From Verrucomicrobiia bacterium (lineage in GTDB: Bacteria; Verrucomicrobiota; Verrucomicrobiia; Opitutales; Cerasicoccaceae), in assembly GCA_030425485.1 (NCBI GenBank), contig JAUIAM010000006.1:1-64000 (forward strand): 64,000 nucleotides of DNA. Reading direction: 5' to 3'. Shown here one piece after another: positions 6,684 through 16,900 of this stretch (its first letter is position 1; every line of letters starts with the position of its first letter). Under the pieces are notes generated by a model. It was not told the DNA's origin. It saw nothing but the letters and a program-made list of their open reading frames with translations, and did no database searches. A program made the position numbers and the translations under genes.

Positions 6684-9051
6684 ATAGAGCTAAAAAACGG
6701 CTACTGGCGTACTCGTCGCTGAGGACGAGCCCGAAGTTTGCGTTGTAATTCGTGTCGTTGGAGATGAGTACGTGGAACTGTCCTTCGCGGAGATGCTCGA
6801 AGCTATTCCAGTTTTGCTGGATCAGTTTTGGGGAAATCTGGACCGTGTAGCGCTGGAGACCGCGGAGCAGGTGGCGATTGAGCGGGATGTGCTCGTTGCG
6901 CAGCTCATCGATCAGGGCCTCTGCCTTCTCGTCGAAGGGGATGATGACGGGCTGCTGCCAGTCATCGATGAGCTGAAACTTTTCCGCGATGGTTTTGAAA
7001 TTAAAAATGAAAGGATAGTGCTTATCGCCCAGCCGCATGTTTTCCCGGGCAAGAATGCACTGGCTGTCCCAGCGCTCTTTCTGCGAGTAATAGTAGAGGT
7101 CAAAATAGTGGCGTATGGCTTCCTCCCCGAGCAGGTCGTCGTGACATTCCATTACCCGGCTGGTGATTTGAGCGGTTTCTCTGAAGTAGGCTTCTGCCCG
7201 CCGTTCCGATTCTTCGTCACTTTCAGGAGTGAAAATATAGGTACTTCCCAAGCGTCCTAACTTCCCATTGCGATTGCAGCGTCCGGCGGCCTGGGCTATG
7301 GAGTCGAGGCCGGCGAGAGCGCGGTAGACCACCGGGAAGTCGACATCAACTCCGGCCTCGATCAACTGTGTGGACACGAGGCGGACCGGGAGCCCATCCC
7401 GCAGTCGCTCACGGACGGTCTGCAGGACCGTGCTGCGGTGCTCGGGGCACATGAGTGCGGAAAGGTGGTAGTTTCCGTCTTTAGGCCCTAGCATTTGGTA
7501 GAGCTGCTGGGCATGCTTTCTCCGGTTAACAATGCACAGCACCTGCTCTTCATCCGCCATTTTCTCGACCAGTTTTGAGTCTGCTAATTGACCGATATTT
7601 TGCAGCTCGACACGCTTGAGGGCATGGAAAAGGGCAGGGGGATTACGTATGATCTCGCGCAGGTTTTTCAGCCCGATGGGAAAGTAGGTTTCATCAAAGC
7701 GAATTGCAGGTTGCGTCGCCGTGCAAAGCACGCAGGTGGTGTTGTAGTTTTGCGCAAGTTCCTCCAGCACGCGCAGGCAGGGCGAGAGGAAATCGACGGG
7801 AAGGGTTTGCGCCTCGTCCAGAATAACGACCGCATTGGCGATATTGTGAACCTTGCGTGAGCGGGAGGTTTTGGCCGCGAACAACGATTCGTAGAATTGG
7901 ACTGCGGTGGTGATAATGATCGGGGCGTCCCAGTTTTCTGCTGCCAGCCGGGAGGTCGTGCTTTCGTCTTTGCCCTCGGGCGCGTAGGCGCTGTGGTGTT
8001 CGATCAGCGGGGTGAACGCCTCCGTCTCCAGTGGCTGCACAATCGCCCGCAGTACCTCGGCGTTCTGCTCAATGATCGAGGTGAACGGTACGACGCAGAT
8101 GATGCGCTGCTGGTCATGACGTATCGCATGCTCCAACGCGAAGGCCAGTGAAGAGAGCGTTTTTCCTCCCCCTGTGGGGACTGTCAGGGTGAACAAGCCG
8201 GGAGACTTGGCAGCGGCTTCACGGCAGTTGCGTACGACTTCAGCTCGCATATGGTTGACGGTATCATCAGGAGACGGAACGCCAAATCGAGCGATGTGCT
8301 GATCGAGTAATGCCTTGATGGCCTCTAGGGGCTTGGGCGGAGGTTGATTACGGGTACGGTATTTATCCACGCTCATAAACGACTCCGTTGCTAAAAAATC
8401 TGCGTCCACCAGGCAGGAGTAGAGCATCCTTACGAACAGACTGAGGGAAAATGTATGCTGGGAACTCGGGGAGCGCTTGAGGAATGCCGGGAGCGGCGGT
8501 ATGGGGAGATTGAGAAGCGCATCAGGGGCGTCGCCTGGCTTAAAGTCCAGTTGCTTGTCCAGTCGTCCTTTCTGGGTACCGGCAAGGGGATTTCCCGCCC
8601 CGGAATCCAATAAACCAGAGTGGTGGCCTGCGATGCCGAAAGCCAGTAGATGCCCAGAGACACCATGTGCCCGGACGGCGTGCTGCGCACCTGCCGTGGC
8701 ATGGTCAATTTTTTCAAGTACTTCCGCTTGGTGGGGATCGGCTTTGGATTCGAGGTATGCCTGCCACTTCGGGGCGAATTTTCCCAGATCGTGCCACCAC
8801 CCGATGAGCTCTCCCCACTCACTCAGTACAGATGCGGTTTTCTCATCCTCTACAACTAACCCGGCAGCAAACTCACCGCATAAGCATGCCACTTTGTTTA
8901 AATGCCCGTGTTGCGTGTGAAGTATTCGAGCAACTGCTCTATTACCGGAGTCATCCAAATGGCCGTTGCTGGTAAGCAGGGGCTCCCAATCTTCCTGTTG
9001 TAGTACTCTGCCTTCGGGGCTAACTTTCGTATGGGCGTAACAGGTAGTCAT
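6682..9051 (-). CDS. cas3: CRISPR-associated helicase-nuclease Cas3 (type I-C)
   Basis: Cas3 unwinds and degrades DNA after Cascade binding. The N-terminal HD nuclease shows WWHDLGKFAPKW and the HATAGAQHA and AGHHSG histidine motifs. The helicase follows, with VPTGGGKTLSSLAF (Walker A), VILDEAQTLP (motif II, DEAQ variant) and the C-terminal LIEAGVDVDFP and QAAGRCNRNG motifs. I start it at the ATG beginning MTTCYAHTKVSPEG (789 residues), because I-C Cas3 proteins begin near this YAHT segment. ATGs at 9060 and 9072 are alternatives, and the upstream extension to 9180 looks non-coding. Cas3 is usually directly next to cas5c; here a 395-bp cassette on the opposite strand separates them. Confidence 0.95.
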   Translation of the reverse strand: MTTCYAHTKVSPEGRVLQQEDWEPLLTSNGHLDDSGNRAVARILHTQHGHLNKVACLCGEFAAGLVVEDEKTASVLSEWGELIGWWHDLGKFAPKWQAYLESKADPHQAEVLEKIDHATAGAQHAVRAHGVSGHLLAFGIAGHHSGLLDSGAGNPLAGTQKGRLDKQLDFKPGDAPDALLNLPIPPLPAFLKRSPSSQHTFSLSLFVRMLYSCLVDADFLATESFMSVDKYRTRNQPPPKPLEAIKALLDQHIARFGVPSPDDTVNHMRAEVVRNCREAAAKSPGLFTLTVPTGGGKTLSSLAFALEHAIRHDQQRIICVVPFTSIIEQNAEVLRAIVQPLETEAFTPLIEHHSAYAPEGKDESTTSRLAAENWDAPIIITTAVQFYESLFAAKTSRSRKVHNIANAVVILDEAQTLPVDFLSPCLRVLEELAQNYNTTCVLCTATQPAIRFDETYFPIGLKNLREIIRNPPALFHALKRVELQNIGQLADSKLVEKMADEEQVLCIVNRRKHAQQLYQMLGPKDGNYHLSALMCPEHRSTVLQTVRERLRDGLPVRLVSTQLIEAGVDVDFPVVYRALAGLDSIAQAAGRCNRNGKLGRLGSTYIFTPESDEESERRAEAYFRETAQITSRVMECHDDLLGEEAIRHYFDLYYYSQKERWDSQCILARENMRLGDKHYPFIFNFKTIAEKFQLIDDWQQPVIIPFDEKAEALIDELRNEHIPLNRHLLRGLQRYTVQISPKLIQQNWNSFEHLREGQFHVLISNDTNYNANFGLVLSDEYASSRFLAL

Positions 9052-9328
9052 GTCGGGCATGTCGATGGTCATTACATACCGGCTGTATAGAAGTAAAGCG
9101 ACACTATAGTGAGAAAGGCTACAGTTTAGTATCGATTCGGCGGGTTTTACGGCAGAGGAAGCGATTGAGACGAATATCACTTGCTATGCGGCAACGCAGC
9201 ACCTGAACAAGGGCTTCAGCATAAAGCCCATCATCGATAAGGATGGCAACACGCGCCAGCGAAAGCTCCATAGTGGTTATGCTCCGACTTTTGAGCAACT
9301 GGCGCAATATCCCGACCGCACTTGGGAG

Positions 9329-10675
9329 ATGGCCCGGGAACGTGATTTGCTCGGTACCTGTGACCCTGAATATTGGGGGTCCGGCCCAAAACGCCAGACG
9401 AAGCATCCCGCCAGAAGCTGGATTGCTGGCTTGCCTCGTTTAATCTTTCTGAGCGACATGGGGGACGCTTTCTCGCGGCCAGCAGATTTCCCATACCTTG
9501 AGGAGCATGTGATGCCTGCCATCAGGTCAAAAGAAGGCACACAACACCTTTGGCTATGGCTGACGAAGAGACCGCACCATATGCTGAAATTCGCTGAGAG
9601 GATCGGCGGGCTCCCTGACAATGTCTGCGCCATGACCACATTAACCGGCGCGAATGCAGCCAATCTGAAACGTTTAGAGCAACTGCGAAAAGTTCCTGCC
9701 TCGTGCAGAGGGTTGTCCATTGAGCCGCTCTGGGAATCGATACCTGGAAGCAAGCTCAATTTGGAGGGTATTGATTGGGTAATTGCAGGCGGCGAGTCAG
9801 GCAGTGGGGCATATGTGCGTACGTTCGATGTCGAGTGGGCGCGTCAACTGCGTGACCACTGCCGAGAGAGCGGCGTTGCCTTTTTCATGAAGCAAATGGG
9901 GCGGCACCCCGTCGATGCCTCCGGAACGGCCATCAAGCTCAAGGATTCGCATGGCGGGAATTGGGATGAGTGGGAGGATGCGGGATTGTCCGATCTGAAG
10001 CTGAGAGAATTTCCAGAGTACTTTCACCAATACCGCAAAGCTGAGTTACCCGCAAAGCTGCGGCCAGACCGTCGACCACCCTATGTGCAGAAGCTAGACA
10101 TTGTTCAAGACAGCAAACTGAGTCCGGAGGAGCGTCGGCAGTACCGCGAGCTCAAAGGGCGTGTCAACAAGGCGGCGCGATACCTGCTTGATGCGAATTT
10201 GGCCTTGCTCGAAATCCGGGATCAGCGCCTGTATCGCGAAGATTTTTCTACCTTTGAAGCCTATTGCCAGTCGGTGCACGACTTTTCACGTCAATACGCC
10301 AGCAACCTCATCCAAGCCGGTAAAACCTACCTCGATTTGTCAACTTTAGTTGACAAAAACCAAGGCGATAAAGCGGTCATTCCTCGCAAGGAATCTCAAC
10401 TAAGGGAGTTGCGCCGACTCAAGGATCCAGAGGCGGAATACGAGGTGCTGGTTGAACTTCAAAATGGCGACATGGATGGTGCATTAACCGTGGGCCGAAT
10501 TCATGATGCTGTGCAGCGACGCCTCGATCAGAAGCCCGCTAATCCGCGTCCGCAGAGTCCGAGCATGCGCCTCCAATCTGCTCGAGAATTATTGCCCCGA
10601 TTGGAGCATGCTATCGAGAGGGGCGAAGATTGGCAGTCTTGCCTACAGGAAATTCGCGCTCTGCTCGGAGAATAG
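9329..10675 (+). CDS. DUF5131 (phage Gp37/Gp68-like) protein with extra C-terminal domain, N-terminus apparently missing
   Basis: The first part shows the DUF5131/Gp37-Gp68 core: PRLIFLSDMGDAF, HLWLWLTKRPHHML, GLSIEPLWESI, IDWVIAGGESGSGA and GVAFFMKQMGRHP. These are radical-SAM-like proteins of phage and mobile elements with unknown substrate. The second part (from about residue 240) resembles phage/plasmid DNA-binding regions (FEAYCQSVHDFSRQYASNLIQAG). Coding sequence clearly continues upstream in frame to about 9112 (including AEEAIETNITCYAATQ) but meets stop codons there with no start codon, so the 5' end with the expected cysteine cluster is lost. The break lies just outside the cas3 start. 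It may be a remnant or start from ATG 9329. Confidence 0.75.
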   Translation: MARERDLLGTCDPEYWGSGPKRQTKHPARSWIAGLPRLIFLSDMGDAFSRPADFPYLEEHVMPAIRSKEGTQHLWLWLTKRPHHMLKFAERIGGLPDNVCAMTTLTGANAANLKRLEQLRKVPASCRGLSIEPLWESIPGSKLNLEGIDWVIAGGESGSGAYVRTFDVEWARQLRDHCRESGVAFFMKQMGRHPVDASGTAIKLKDSHGGNWDEWEDAGLSDLKLREFPEYFHQYRKAELPAKLRPDRRPPYVQKLDIVQDSKLSPEERRQYRELKGRVNKAARYLLDANLALLEIRDQRLYREDFSTFEAYCQSVHDFSRQYASNLIQAGKTYLDLSTLVDKNQGDKAVIPRKESQLRELRRLKDPEAEYEVLVELQNGDMDGALTVGRIHDAVQRRLDQKPANPRPQSPSMRLQSARELLPRLEHAIERGEDWQSCLQEIRALLGE

Positions 10676-11170
10676 TGATTGGACTCAACCGGACTTCCCC
10701 GGAGTTCGGGTACCAAATGAAGCCTGTTTTACTTCACGAGGTGGTATCATCAGCGATACCACCTCCCGCTCTTCCAGAGGGTATTATCATTTCAAACAGT
10801 TCGCGATTATCAACGACTTACGCGATTTCAAAAAGTGAAAAATCCGGGCCTAAAGAATATTTAAAAGCAAGTAAGAGGGAGCTAGCTTGCTTTTGAGACG
10901 AGAACACGTGTAATGAGTTTATCGCGGCTATCATGAAAACGATAAGTCTAAAACGATAAGTCGATATAGCCCGGAACGAAAAATACGTTTAATGAACTTT
11001 ATTGCTATCCCTATTTCGAGAATAGTGTGAATTAGAATTATGCCGTTTAACGCGCTTAATATGACTCGCGGCTACCATGGTATACCCTTGCTCATAAAAA
11101 CGCGCCAGAGCATTAAAATTTTAAACCCTAGGGCTATCGTGAACTCGCACTCGTGTCTTGATTTTTGCAA
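10676..11170. other. Intergenic stretch with a perfect 11-bp inverted repeat
   Basis: No convincing gene. A perfect inverted repeat, GAGGTGGTATC (10738-10748) and GATACCACCTC (10755-10765) with a 6-nt loop, lacks a T-tract, so it is more likely an operator or recombination site than a terminator. Further right, a 13-bp unit (aaacgataagtc) is repeated in tandem around 10937-10962. Near-copies of cgcggctatcatg occur at about 10923 and 11069. The rest is AT-rich and looks like degraded mobile DNA. Confidence 0.5.
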
Positions 11171-11440
11171 TCAGCGATGGACCCGGCTGCTGGGGACCTT
11201 TTTGGCGAGTTTGCTGTTTTGCGGAATATCCGGTGAAAGCAACTCCCATGCTTCGAGGCTGTAAGCCGAAGCCAAGCGCTCGATTGTGGAGAGCCAAATC
11301 TGCTTCTTTTTACCGGTTTCGATCTGCTGGTAGAATTTGTAGCCAATGCCTGCTACCTGGGCAAATTCCTCTTGGGTAAGCTCATGTCTGGTTCTGAGTT
11401 CCCGGAGTTTTGCGCCTAAAGCTATCAGCGATGCGTTCAC
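11171..11440 (-). CDS. XRE-family helix-turn-helix regulator
   Basis: An 89-residue protein that is almost entirely one HTH_3 domain: LGAKLRELRTRHELTQEEFAQ covers helices 1-2, and VAGIGYKFYQQIETGKKK contains the recognition helix and the conserved E-x-G turn. A short basic tail follows. Such single-domain proteins regulate themselves or neighbouring mobile genes. It is transcribed away from the PEP-CTERM gene, and between them lies a promoter with an inverted repeat next to its -35, a plausible operator for this protein. The target is an inference. Confidence 0.85.
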   Translation of the reverse strand: MNASLIALGAKLRELRTRHELTQEEFAQVAGIGYKFYQQIETGKKKQIWLSTIERLASAYSLEAWELLSPDIPQNSKLAKKVPSSRVHR

Positions 11441-11464
11441 TCAATCACCATACGATCATAGGGC

Positions 11465-11494
11465 TTGACAGAACACCCCATGTTCTTGTAGTAT
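11465..11494 (+). promoter_or_regulatory. Promoter with palindromic operator next to the -35
   Basis: TTGACA (11465-11470) and TAGTAT (11489-11494) are 18 bp apart. The inverted repeat GAACA-N5-TGTTC (11471-11485) begins directly after the -35 and fills the spacer. A protein bound there would block the promoter. It points towards the small ORF at 11544 and the PEP-CTERM gene. The divergent XRE protein is the obvious candidate. LexA of this phylum is reported to use TGTTC/GAACA half-sites, but in the opposite order. Confidence 0.6.
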
Positions 11495-11543
11495 TTTCTC
11501 GCTAAACCTATCACACAATCCCCAACCGAAAACCTGCCATCCC

Positions 11544-11636
11544 ATGAAAATCACCAAAACGAAGCCAGTTTTCCTCGCTGTCCTAGCGTTGGGATCGCCC
11601 GCAATAGGGTTGCATATTGCACAATGTGGTCGCTAG
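11544..11636 (+). CDS. Possible 30-residue leader-like peptide
   Basis: An ATG at 11544 opens a 30-codon frame (MKITKTKPVFLAVLALG, then SPAIGLHIAQCGR) with a basic start and a hydrophobic stretch resembling a truncated signal peptide. No good ribosome site is seen. It lies between the promoter at 11465 and the PEP-CTERM start at 11647, ending 11 bp before it. It could be a leader peptide, a decayed exported-protein gene or chance. Confidence 0.3.
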   Translation: MKITKTKPVFLAVLALGSPAIGLHIAQCGR

Positions 11637-11646
11637 ATTTAAGCGC

Positions 11647-12195
11647 ATGTCAATTAAACGATTAGCTATACTAAGTCTTTTGCTTACTTTGTTGGCCCCG
11701 CTATCCCGGGCAGCCATTTCGATAAACTACAATAATGCTACCGGCGCCTACAGTGTCTCCGGCTTCGACCCGGGCCCGGGGCTTAATCCGGGGGGATTCA
11801 TCGGTATCGTCTGGACCTGGGCATCAGAAGCGCAAGCAGATGAGGTGAATGCACTGATCACGGCCTTGGTCGGCGATACGGGCCTGACCGGCACCGTCAA
11901 TGGCAGCGACTTTGTGGCAGATGGCCCCGTGACGGCGAATGCTGAGGATATGGGCTTTATGTTTTCCACCCCGCTGGAGACTGGCGAGTTCGTGATGGAT
12001 TCTACCTCTGGAATCGTCGCCTCGGGATTGTGGACGTTCGGCGATGGTGCCTTTATCGGCGCCCCCGGTTCCTTTGGGACGTCCACGGATCCGCTGACGT
12101 TGAGTGTCGGCGTTGTGCCCGAGCCCGCCACTTGGGCCACCCTCGTCGGCGTGGCCGCTCTGGGCCTGACCGCCCTGCGCCGCCGCCGGGTCTAA
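11647..12195 (+). CDS. PEP-CTERM exported protein
   Basis: About 182 residues, with a signal peptide (MSIKRLAILSLLLTLLAPLS, cleavage near SRA-AIS) and a C-terminal PEP-CTERM sorting signal: VVPEPATWATLVGVAALGL followed by the arginine cluster RRRRV. Such proteins are processed by exosortase and are often linked to exopolysaccharide and cell-surface layers. I start at ATG 11647 rather than the upstream ATG at 11617, because the signal peptide begins there and the longer version overlaps the preceding small ORF. The body (ISINYNNATGAYSVSGF onwards) has no recognised domain. The exosortase gene is not in this window. Confidence 0.85.
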   Translation: MSIKRLAILSLLLTLLAPLSRAAISINYNNATGAYSVSGFDPGPGLNPGGFIGIVWTWASEAQADEVNALITALVGDTGLTGTVNGSDFVADGPVTANAEDMGFMFSTPLETGEFVMDSTSGIVASGLWTFGDGAFIGAPGSFGTSTDPLTLSVGVVPEPATWATLVGVAALGLTALRRRRV

Positions 12196-12276
12196 GCCTG
12201 GGCAACCCATACGAACCGCTGTAGTATTCTACTATGGCTTAAATGAAAAACTGGCCCCAGTTGCTATGGTCGGTAT

Positions 12277-12945
12277 TTGGTGATCCTGCTGCTTGGCTTC
12301 TGGCTCTACGGCTGGATTGATGACCACCTATACCCCGGGGGCTTTGATTGGCATCTGTATCTCGCCAATGCCTTCATGAAGGTACTCGTGCTGGCTTTGT
12401 TGCTGCTCGGGATTAAGGCAGTGAAGGATACCCGTAAGCTCGCACCGATCACTACAGGCCTGAAGAAGTTCGGAGTCAGCCTGCTGCTAGTACTCCTTTT
12501 CCTGACGGCTCTGCCGAGTGCATTCTTTGTCGTAGACCTCTATCGCGCATTCAGTGCCTACAGCGAGAAGCAGGCGTATGAGCGCGTTGCCCCGGAACAA
12601 TTCCGCACCTCCATTATCGAAAACAGTCCCGTTCCTGTCCTGGGCGAGGACGCGCTCGTCATCCGCGACCTAATCGTTCGCGACCTAAACAGCTGGATGC
12701 AGTATAGAATACGCAGCATCGAGGGCATTGTGCAAAAGCAACTGGAGCGGAACATTTCACCACACGTGGGTGAACTCCTCGTGCTGATCCTCTTCGCCGA
12801 ACGCTATCCTCAAGCGGACGTTTCCCAGCGCATAGAAAACAAGCTCCACGAGCTCGCAAACCTCTATGGCTTCCACTCATGGGAAGAACTCAGCAGCTTC
12901 TCGTATCGCAATCGCAGCAGCGTATCACAACAGCCAGGCTGGTGA
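12277..12945 (+). CDS. Membrane protein of unknown function, N-terminus possibly frameshifted
   Basis: Two hydrophobic helices (VILLLGFWLYGW; ALLLLGI continuing to LLLVLLFLTALPSAFFVV) precede a soluble C-terminal part of about 130 residues. I recognise no family. In this frame the only starts are TTG 12277 or GTG 12280, with no ribosome site. In another frame ATG 12243 begins MKNWPQLLWSV, a natural-looking membrane-protein start that runs into a stop unless the reading shifts near 12274-12279, where it would join the present frame. A one-base indel is therefore likely, either a real mutation or a sequence error. Confidence 0.6.
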   Translation: MVILLLGFWLYGWIDDHLYPGGFDWHLYLANAFMKVLVLALLLLGIKAVKDTRKLAPITTGLKKFGVSLLLVLLFLTALPSAFFVVDLYRAFSAYSEKQAYERVAPEQFRTSIIENSPVPVLGEDALVIRDLIVRDLNSWMQYRIRSIEGIVQKQLERNISPHVGELLVLILFAERYPQADVSQRIENKLHELANLYGFHSWEELSSFSYRNRSSVSQQPGW

Positions 12946-13016
12946 GAGATGAGCAACTCATAAAATCACCTCGACAATCATCTACATAGTGTATCAAATG
13001 TTACCGCATCTTGCGT

Positions 13017-13889
13017 ATGAATATTTATTTTACAATTCTCTTGGTAACCCTATGCGCTTGGATAACACACTTCAGTATCGGGAATGAGCAGGCCGATGTA
13101 GGCCCACTCACTCCCACCGAGGCAGACGCGATTGTCCGCCAGCAGATGGCAGAGAAGGAGCAGCAACGCCAGGCCAAGATGGACGAACTGGAATCAGCCA
13201 CGGTGATCGAGTCTTTCGAGGCCGATTTAGGTGATAGGAAGGTTATTTTTAACAGGGTTATGCCTTCGGCCACAACGGATAGGGTTGCAAAGGCACGCCA
13301 AGCTCAAGCGAGCCCCACTTCTGCCCAGTTCGAAGCGCAAACCTTCCCCCAACAAGAGGCGGCGAAAGCGGAGGAGACTTTATTTCTTTCAGCTACAGTT
13401 TATTCAGACGGGGTGTCTCAACTCCTCTGGACTCATGAAGGCGTCAATTACCAGGCTTTCGCCAATGTCGATTTTCGCTACCTGGAGGGAATCGCTAGCA
13501 TCGAAACAGCGGAAACTCGTTACGGCGTTATCCTATCGGTGAGCGGAAAGCGGGAGGTTGCGGCAACCTCACCGAGCCATGAGACTGCGCCTCAGAGCGC
13601 CTCGCCTTGGCGTCCGGGAATGTCGGACTTCTCAGCGGGTGGAGTTGAGTACCTCGTGGTTTCGGATGATGAGGCGATTTTAGAAAACGACGCTGCTTTT
13701 GGAGCTATCGATGCCTTGCTCCTGTACTATCAGGAGAATGAAACCGAATTGAGAGTCGATTATCAGAAGCGCGAGGCTATTCGGCAGGCCAAAGACCGTT
13801 ACCGACAGGCTAATCCGTCCCAAGCCCAGGATACGATCATCAATTTTTCCCCCGCCCCTGAAAGCAAATCGCTACAGGCTGGGCGCTAA
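13017..13889 (+). CDS. Exported or membrane-anchored protein of unknown function
   Basis: About 290 residues. The N-terminus MNIYFTILLVTLCAWITHFS is a signal peptide or anchor. The next segment is charged and probably coiled-coil (AIVRQQMAEKEQQRQAKMDE). The rest has no motif I recognise. I use ATG 13017 instead of the TTG six bases earlier. It lies 15 bp before the 1319-residue secreted protein and probably shares its transcript. The C-terminal part (QKREAIRQAKDRYRQA) is again helical and charged. Confidence 0.7.
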   Translation: MNIYFTILLVTLCAWITHFSIGNEQADVGPLTPTEADAIVRQQMAEKEQQRQAKMDELESATVIESFEADLGDRKVIFNRVMPSATTDRVAKARQAQASPTSAQFEAQTFPQQEAAKAEETLFLSATVYSDGVSQLLWTHEGVNYQAFANVDFRYLEGIASIETAETRYGVILSVSGKREVAATSPSHETAPQSASPWRPGMSDFSAGGVEYLVVSDDEAILENDAAFGAIDALLLYYQENETELRVDYQKREAIRQAKDRYRQANPSQAQDTIINFSPAPESKSLQAGR

Positions 13890-13904
13890 GCTGCTATCAA
13901 CGCC

Positions 13905-16900
13905 ATGACCCCAAGACACGCCCCACTCTTTGCCTTATCGCTATACTTTTCTGTCACAGCACCTGTCTGGTGCCAGACAGCAAGCTCCCCGAACGAAGGC
14001 GTAGAAATCAGCCACGATGTCATCAGCGGCAACCATTCATATCGCTGGTGGGCCCGCGAAGATCACTACTACTATATTCAGGAAAACGATGACCTGATGG
14101 ATGGCAGTTGGGTCTTTTTCCCCTATGCGGTAAAGGGGCAGGACGGCATTGAGGGCATCGATTTTTCAACTACGGCTGACATGCTCTTTCTCCGGTTGGC
14201 CTACACCGATGATCGCAATTCTCCCTTGGTCGTAACCGACCGCGACGGAGACGGCTTTTCGGACTTGAGCGAGTTGGACATGGGGACAGACCCCTTCGAT
14301 GCGACCGATATCGACCTAAACGGGATACCGGACGACATTGATGCCCTCTGGGCCAGCGTCCCCAGCGCATGGAAACAGGCATTTGTAGACGACCCTAACA
14401 AGGCCATTTATGACCCAAATAATGAGATAAACACCACTTCCAAGGTCTTACCCGGGGCGGATTACGATGGCGATGGGATTCTCAATATCGTAGAGCACGA
14501 ATTGGGCACTAATCCGCTGGACTATTATAACGGGGTGACTCCCGTCCTTAGTAGACTAAGGGGCGACAACCAGGAAGTGCTGCCGGAGACCATTACACTT
14601 ACAGCCTATCGCGTTGTAGTTGAAGATCCAAGTGGTGCTCCACTGACCAACGCTCCTGTCGTATTCAATGTGTCTGCGGGCTTGGGCAGCTTGAGCGATA
14701 CGCTGTACGTCAACCAGCAAGGCGTAAGCACACTCATCTACCGGACCAATCGAAAAGGTATTATTCATGAGTACGACACGCCTGTTTATTTTAAAGCACC
14801 AACTACAATCACTGCCTCGCCTGAGGTGAGCACCGTCAGTGCCTTAGCGGGAACAGCGTCAACTGATTTCACAGTGAATACGGTAGATACACTCAGTGAA
14901 GGGCCCGCTTTCCCGACCGAGTTAGGCTTCATGGAGGAAACTGACGGCAGTTATACGATTAGCTGGAGGTCAACAGCTGCGGGCTCGCCCGTATCCGTTG
15001 TATTAGAGCAGTTCGTCGATGGCGAATGGGTCGAGCTTGTGTCAGAAGATTATTCCAATCTAGTTCCCGCTGATGGCACATACTACGAGATTTCGCTGCC
15101 ATCGACGAGTAACCTGACTACCAATTCGAATCTAAGGGCGGTGAATTACTTCTCCTCTGGCGACCCTACGGTATCCGCCGAAAGCAATCCCACGCCGCCC
15201 AATTATGTCGTTATTGACATCGGGCTAACCTCGGAGATCGGCGGAGACCTTGCCCAAGGGCAGCTCTTGCGTGTAGCCAATAACGGTTGGGTGCTGACTG
15301 AGAAAGGACGTAACACTTACTATAGGCTTAAAATTGGTGGAACTCCAGAGCGGCTATATGATTTAGATCAATCAGATTGGCAGCCCTCAACCCCATCACA
15401 TTTCGGTGTGCATGCCTGGGAAGTTCCTACATTTATCCCTAACTTTGGGTGTAGAGATATTAATGGCAGTGGAGTCGTTGTGGGATATGGTTTGCGCAGG
15501 TTTGTGGCAGTGGATCCTCAACAGGCTCATCGTATCGACGATACCGTGGGTCTCATATGGGGCAGTGACCCAAGTGAACCTACGGAGTATTATTCGAATA
15601 TCACCCGAATGCTCGATCAGCCAATCGGAGACGAGATCGAGACCTATTTAAGACTCACGCATATCGACGACGATATGAATACCTTGGGAGAAAAAGGCTA
15701 CTCCGGGGATCAATACCATAATCTGGCGATACATGGGGTCAAAAACCTGGATACAATTGTGTTTTCCAACTCATCAGACTCTCAGGCCTCCACGAAGCAT
15801 CAGCACTTTGACTTAAAGGACGGAGTACACCTGTATGATAAATTTGTCTATGATGGTGGTTACGTGTTGGATAGTAGCTTGATTGATGGTGCAAGTATCG
15901 GAAATGGATATGTCGTTAACGACATCAATGAGCTAGGTCTCGTATTAGGGTTTTCAGATGAAGATACGGCACTTATTTACGCTGGCGGAACCGCATTCAA
16001 CATCAATAGATATGTGCCTTTCCGGATATCTGACTTTGAATCAACACAAGGCGTCATGGCCTTTGGCATTGACGCTATATCTGGCAACCTTTGCATCGGT
16101 GAACAAAGGAAGGACTCGCAGACGGATGAATTAGTTGCCTGGTCAACGCCTGAACTATTCAACTGGTTCGCAGTAAGCGACGTCGTGACAAATGGCTCAG
16201 CCTGGTCTAATATCGAGTTATGGGACATGGCACCTGATGGTGTCCTATACGCAACGGCAACAAATATTTCTGACGGACTCCCGCACCTTGTGGCATTGGT
16301 GCCCATAACCGTTGAGTGGGAGTCTAAATACGATGACAATCCCGTTGAGGACTTTAAAGTGCCAGCCTATTATAGCGAATACACCTCAAAGGATTTGAGC
16401 TGGCTAGAAGGCAAGCGTTACTTTTCAGGGGGAGCAGATAGTAGCGCCACATTTAATCGGACTCGGATAAATGTTAAAGTGAGCATACCTGGCTTTGGAG
16501 GTGAAACCATCAATTTAAAAGCATTCGATGTCGATGATCCCACCCCGGGCGTTTGGGACCCTGAAGGAATCATCGATAGCAATGATGACGACCCGCAGAC
16601 GGCTGGAAATGATAATAACCTGGGTTGGCTTCCAGATATTTTTGCTGGAAAATTCGTGTCCACGGGAACAAATGCAGCAACGGCTGTTTTAGATGCCAAC
16701 GGGGAAGCTGTCCTCGAATTCACTACCAGCGCACACCCTGGAAGTAACTTCCGTATCGCTGTGACTTTACAACAGCAGGCATCCGAGTTGCAGAATCTTC
16801 AGGTGAGTGATTCTACTCAGGATTACTACGTTACAGCGGATAATGAATCGGTTAATGGTTTCCCGGGAGCAATCTCTCCAATGCTTACCGTTTGGAGAAA

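Noticed and set aside
6502-6687. Plus-strand 61-codon frame through the creT/creA-like region, also hydrophobic
   Set aside because: It has no ribosome site and reads through the degenerate repeat, the spacer-like segment and the terminator. The frame from 6531 has a better start and ends in the repeat.
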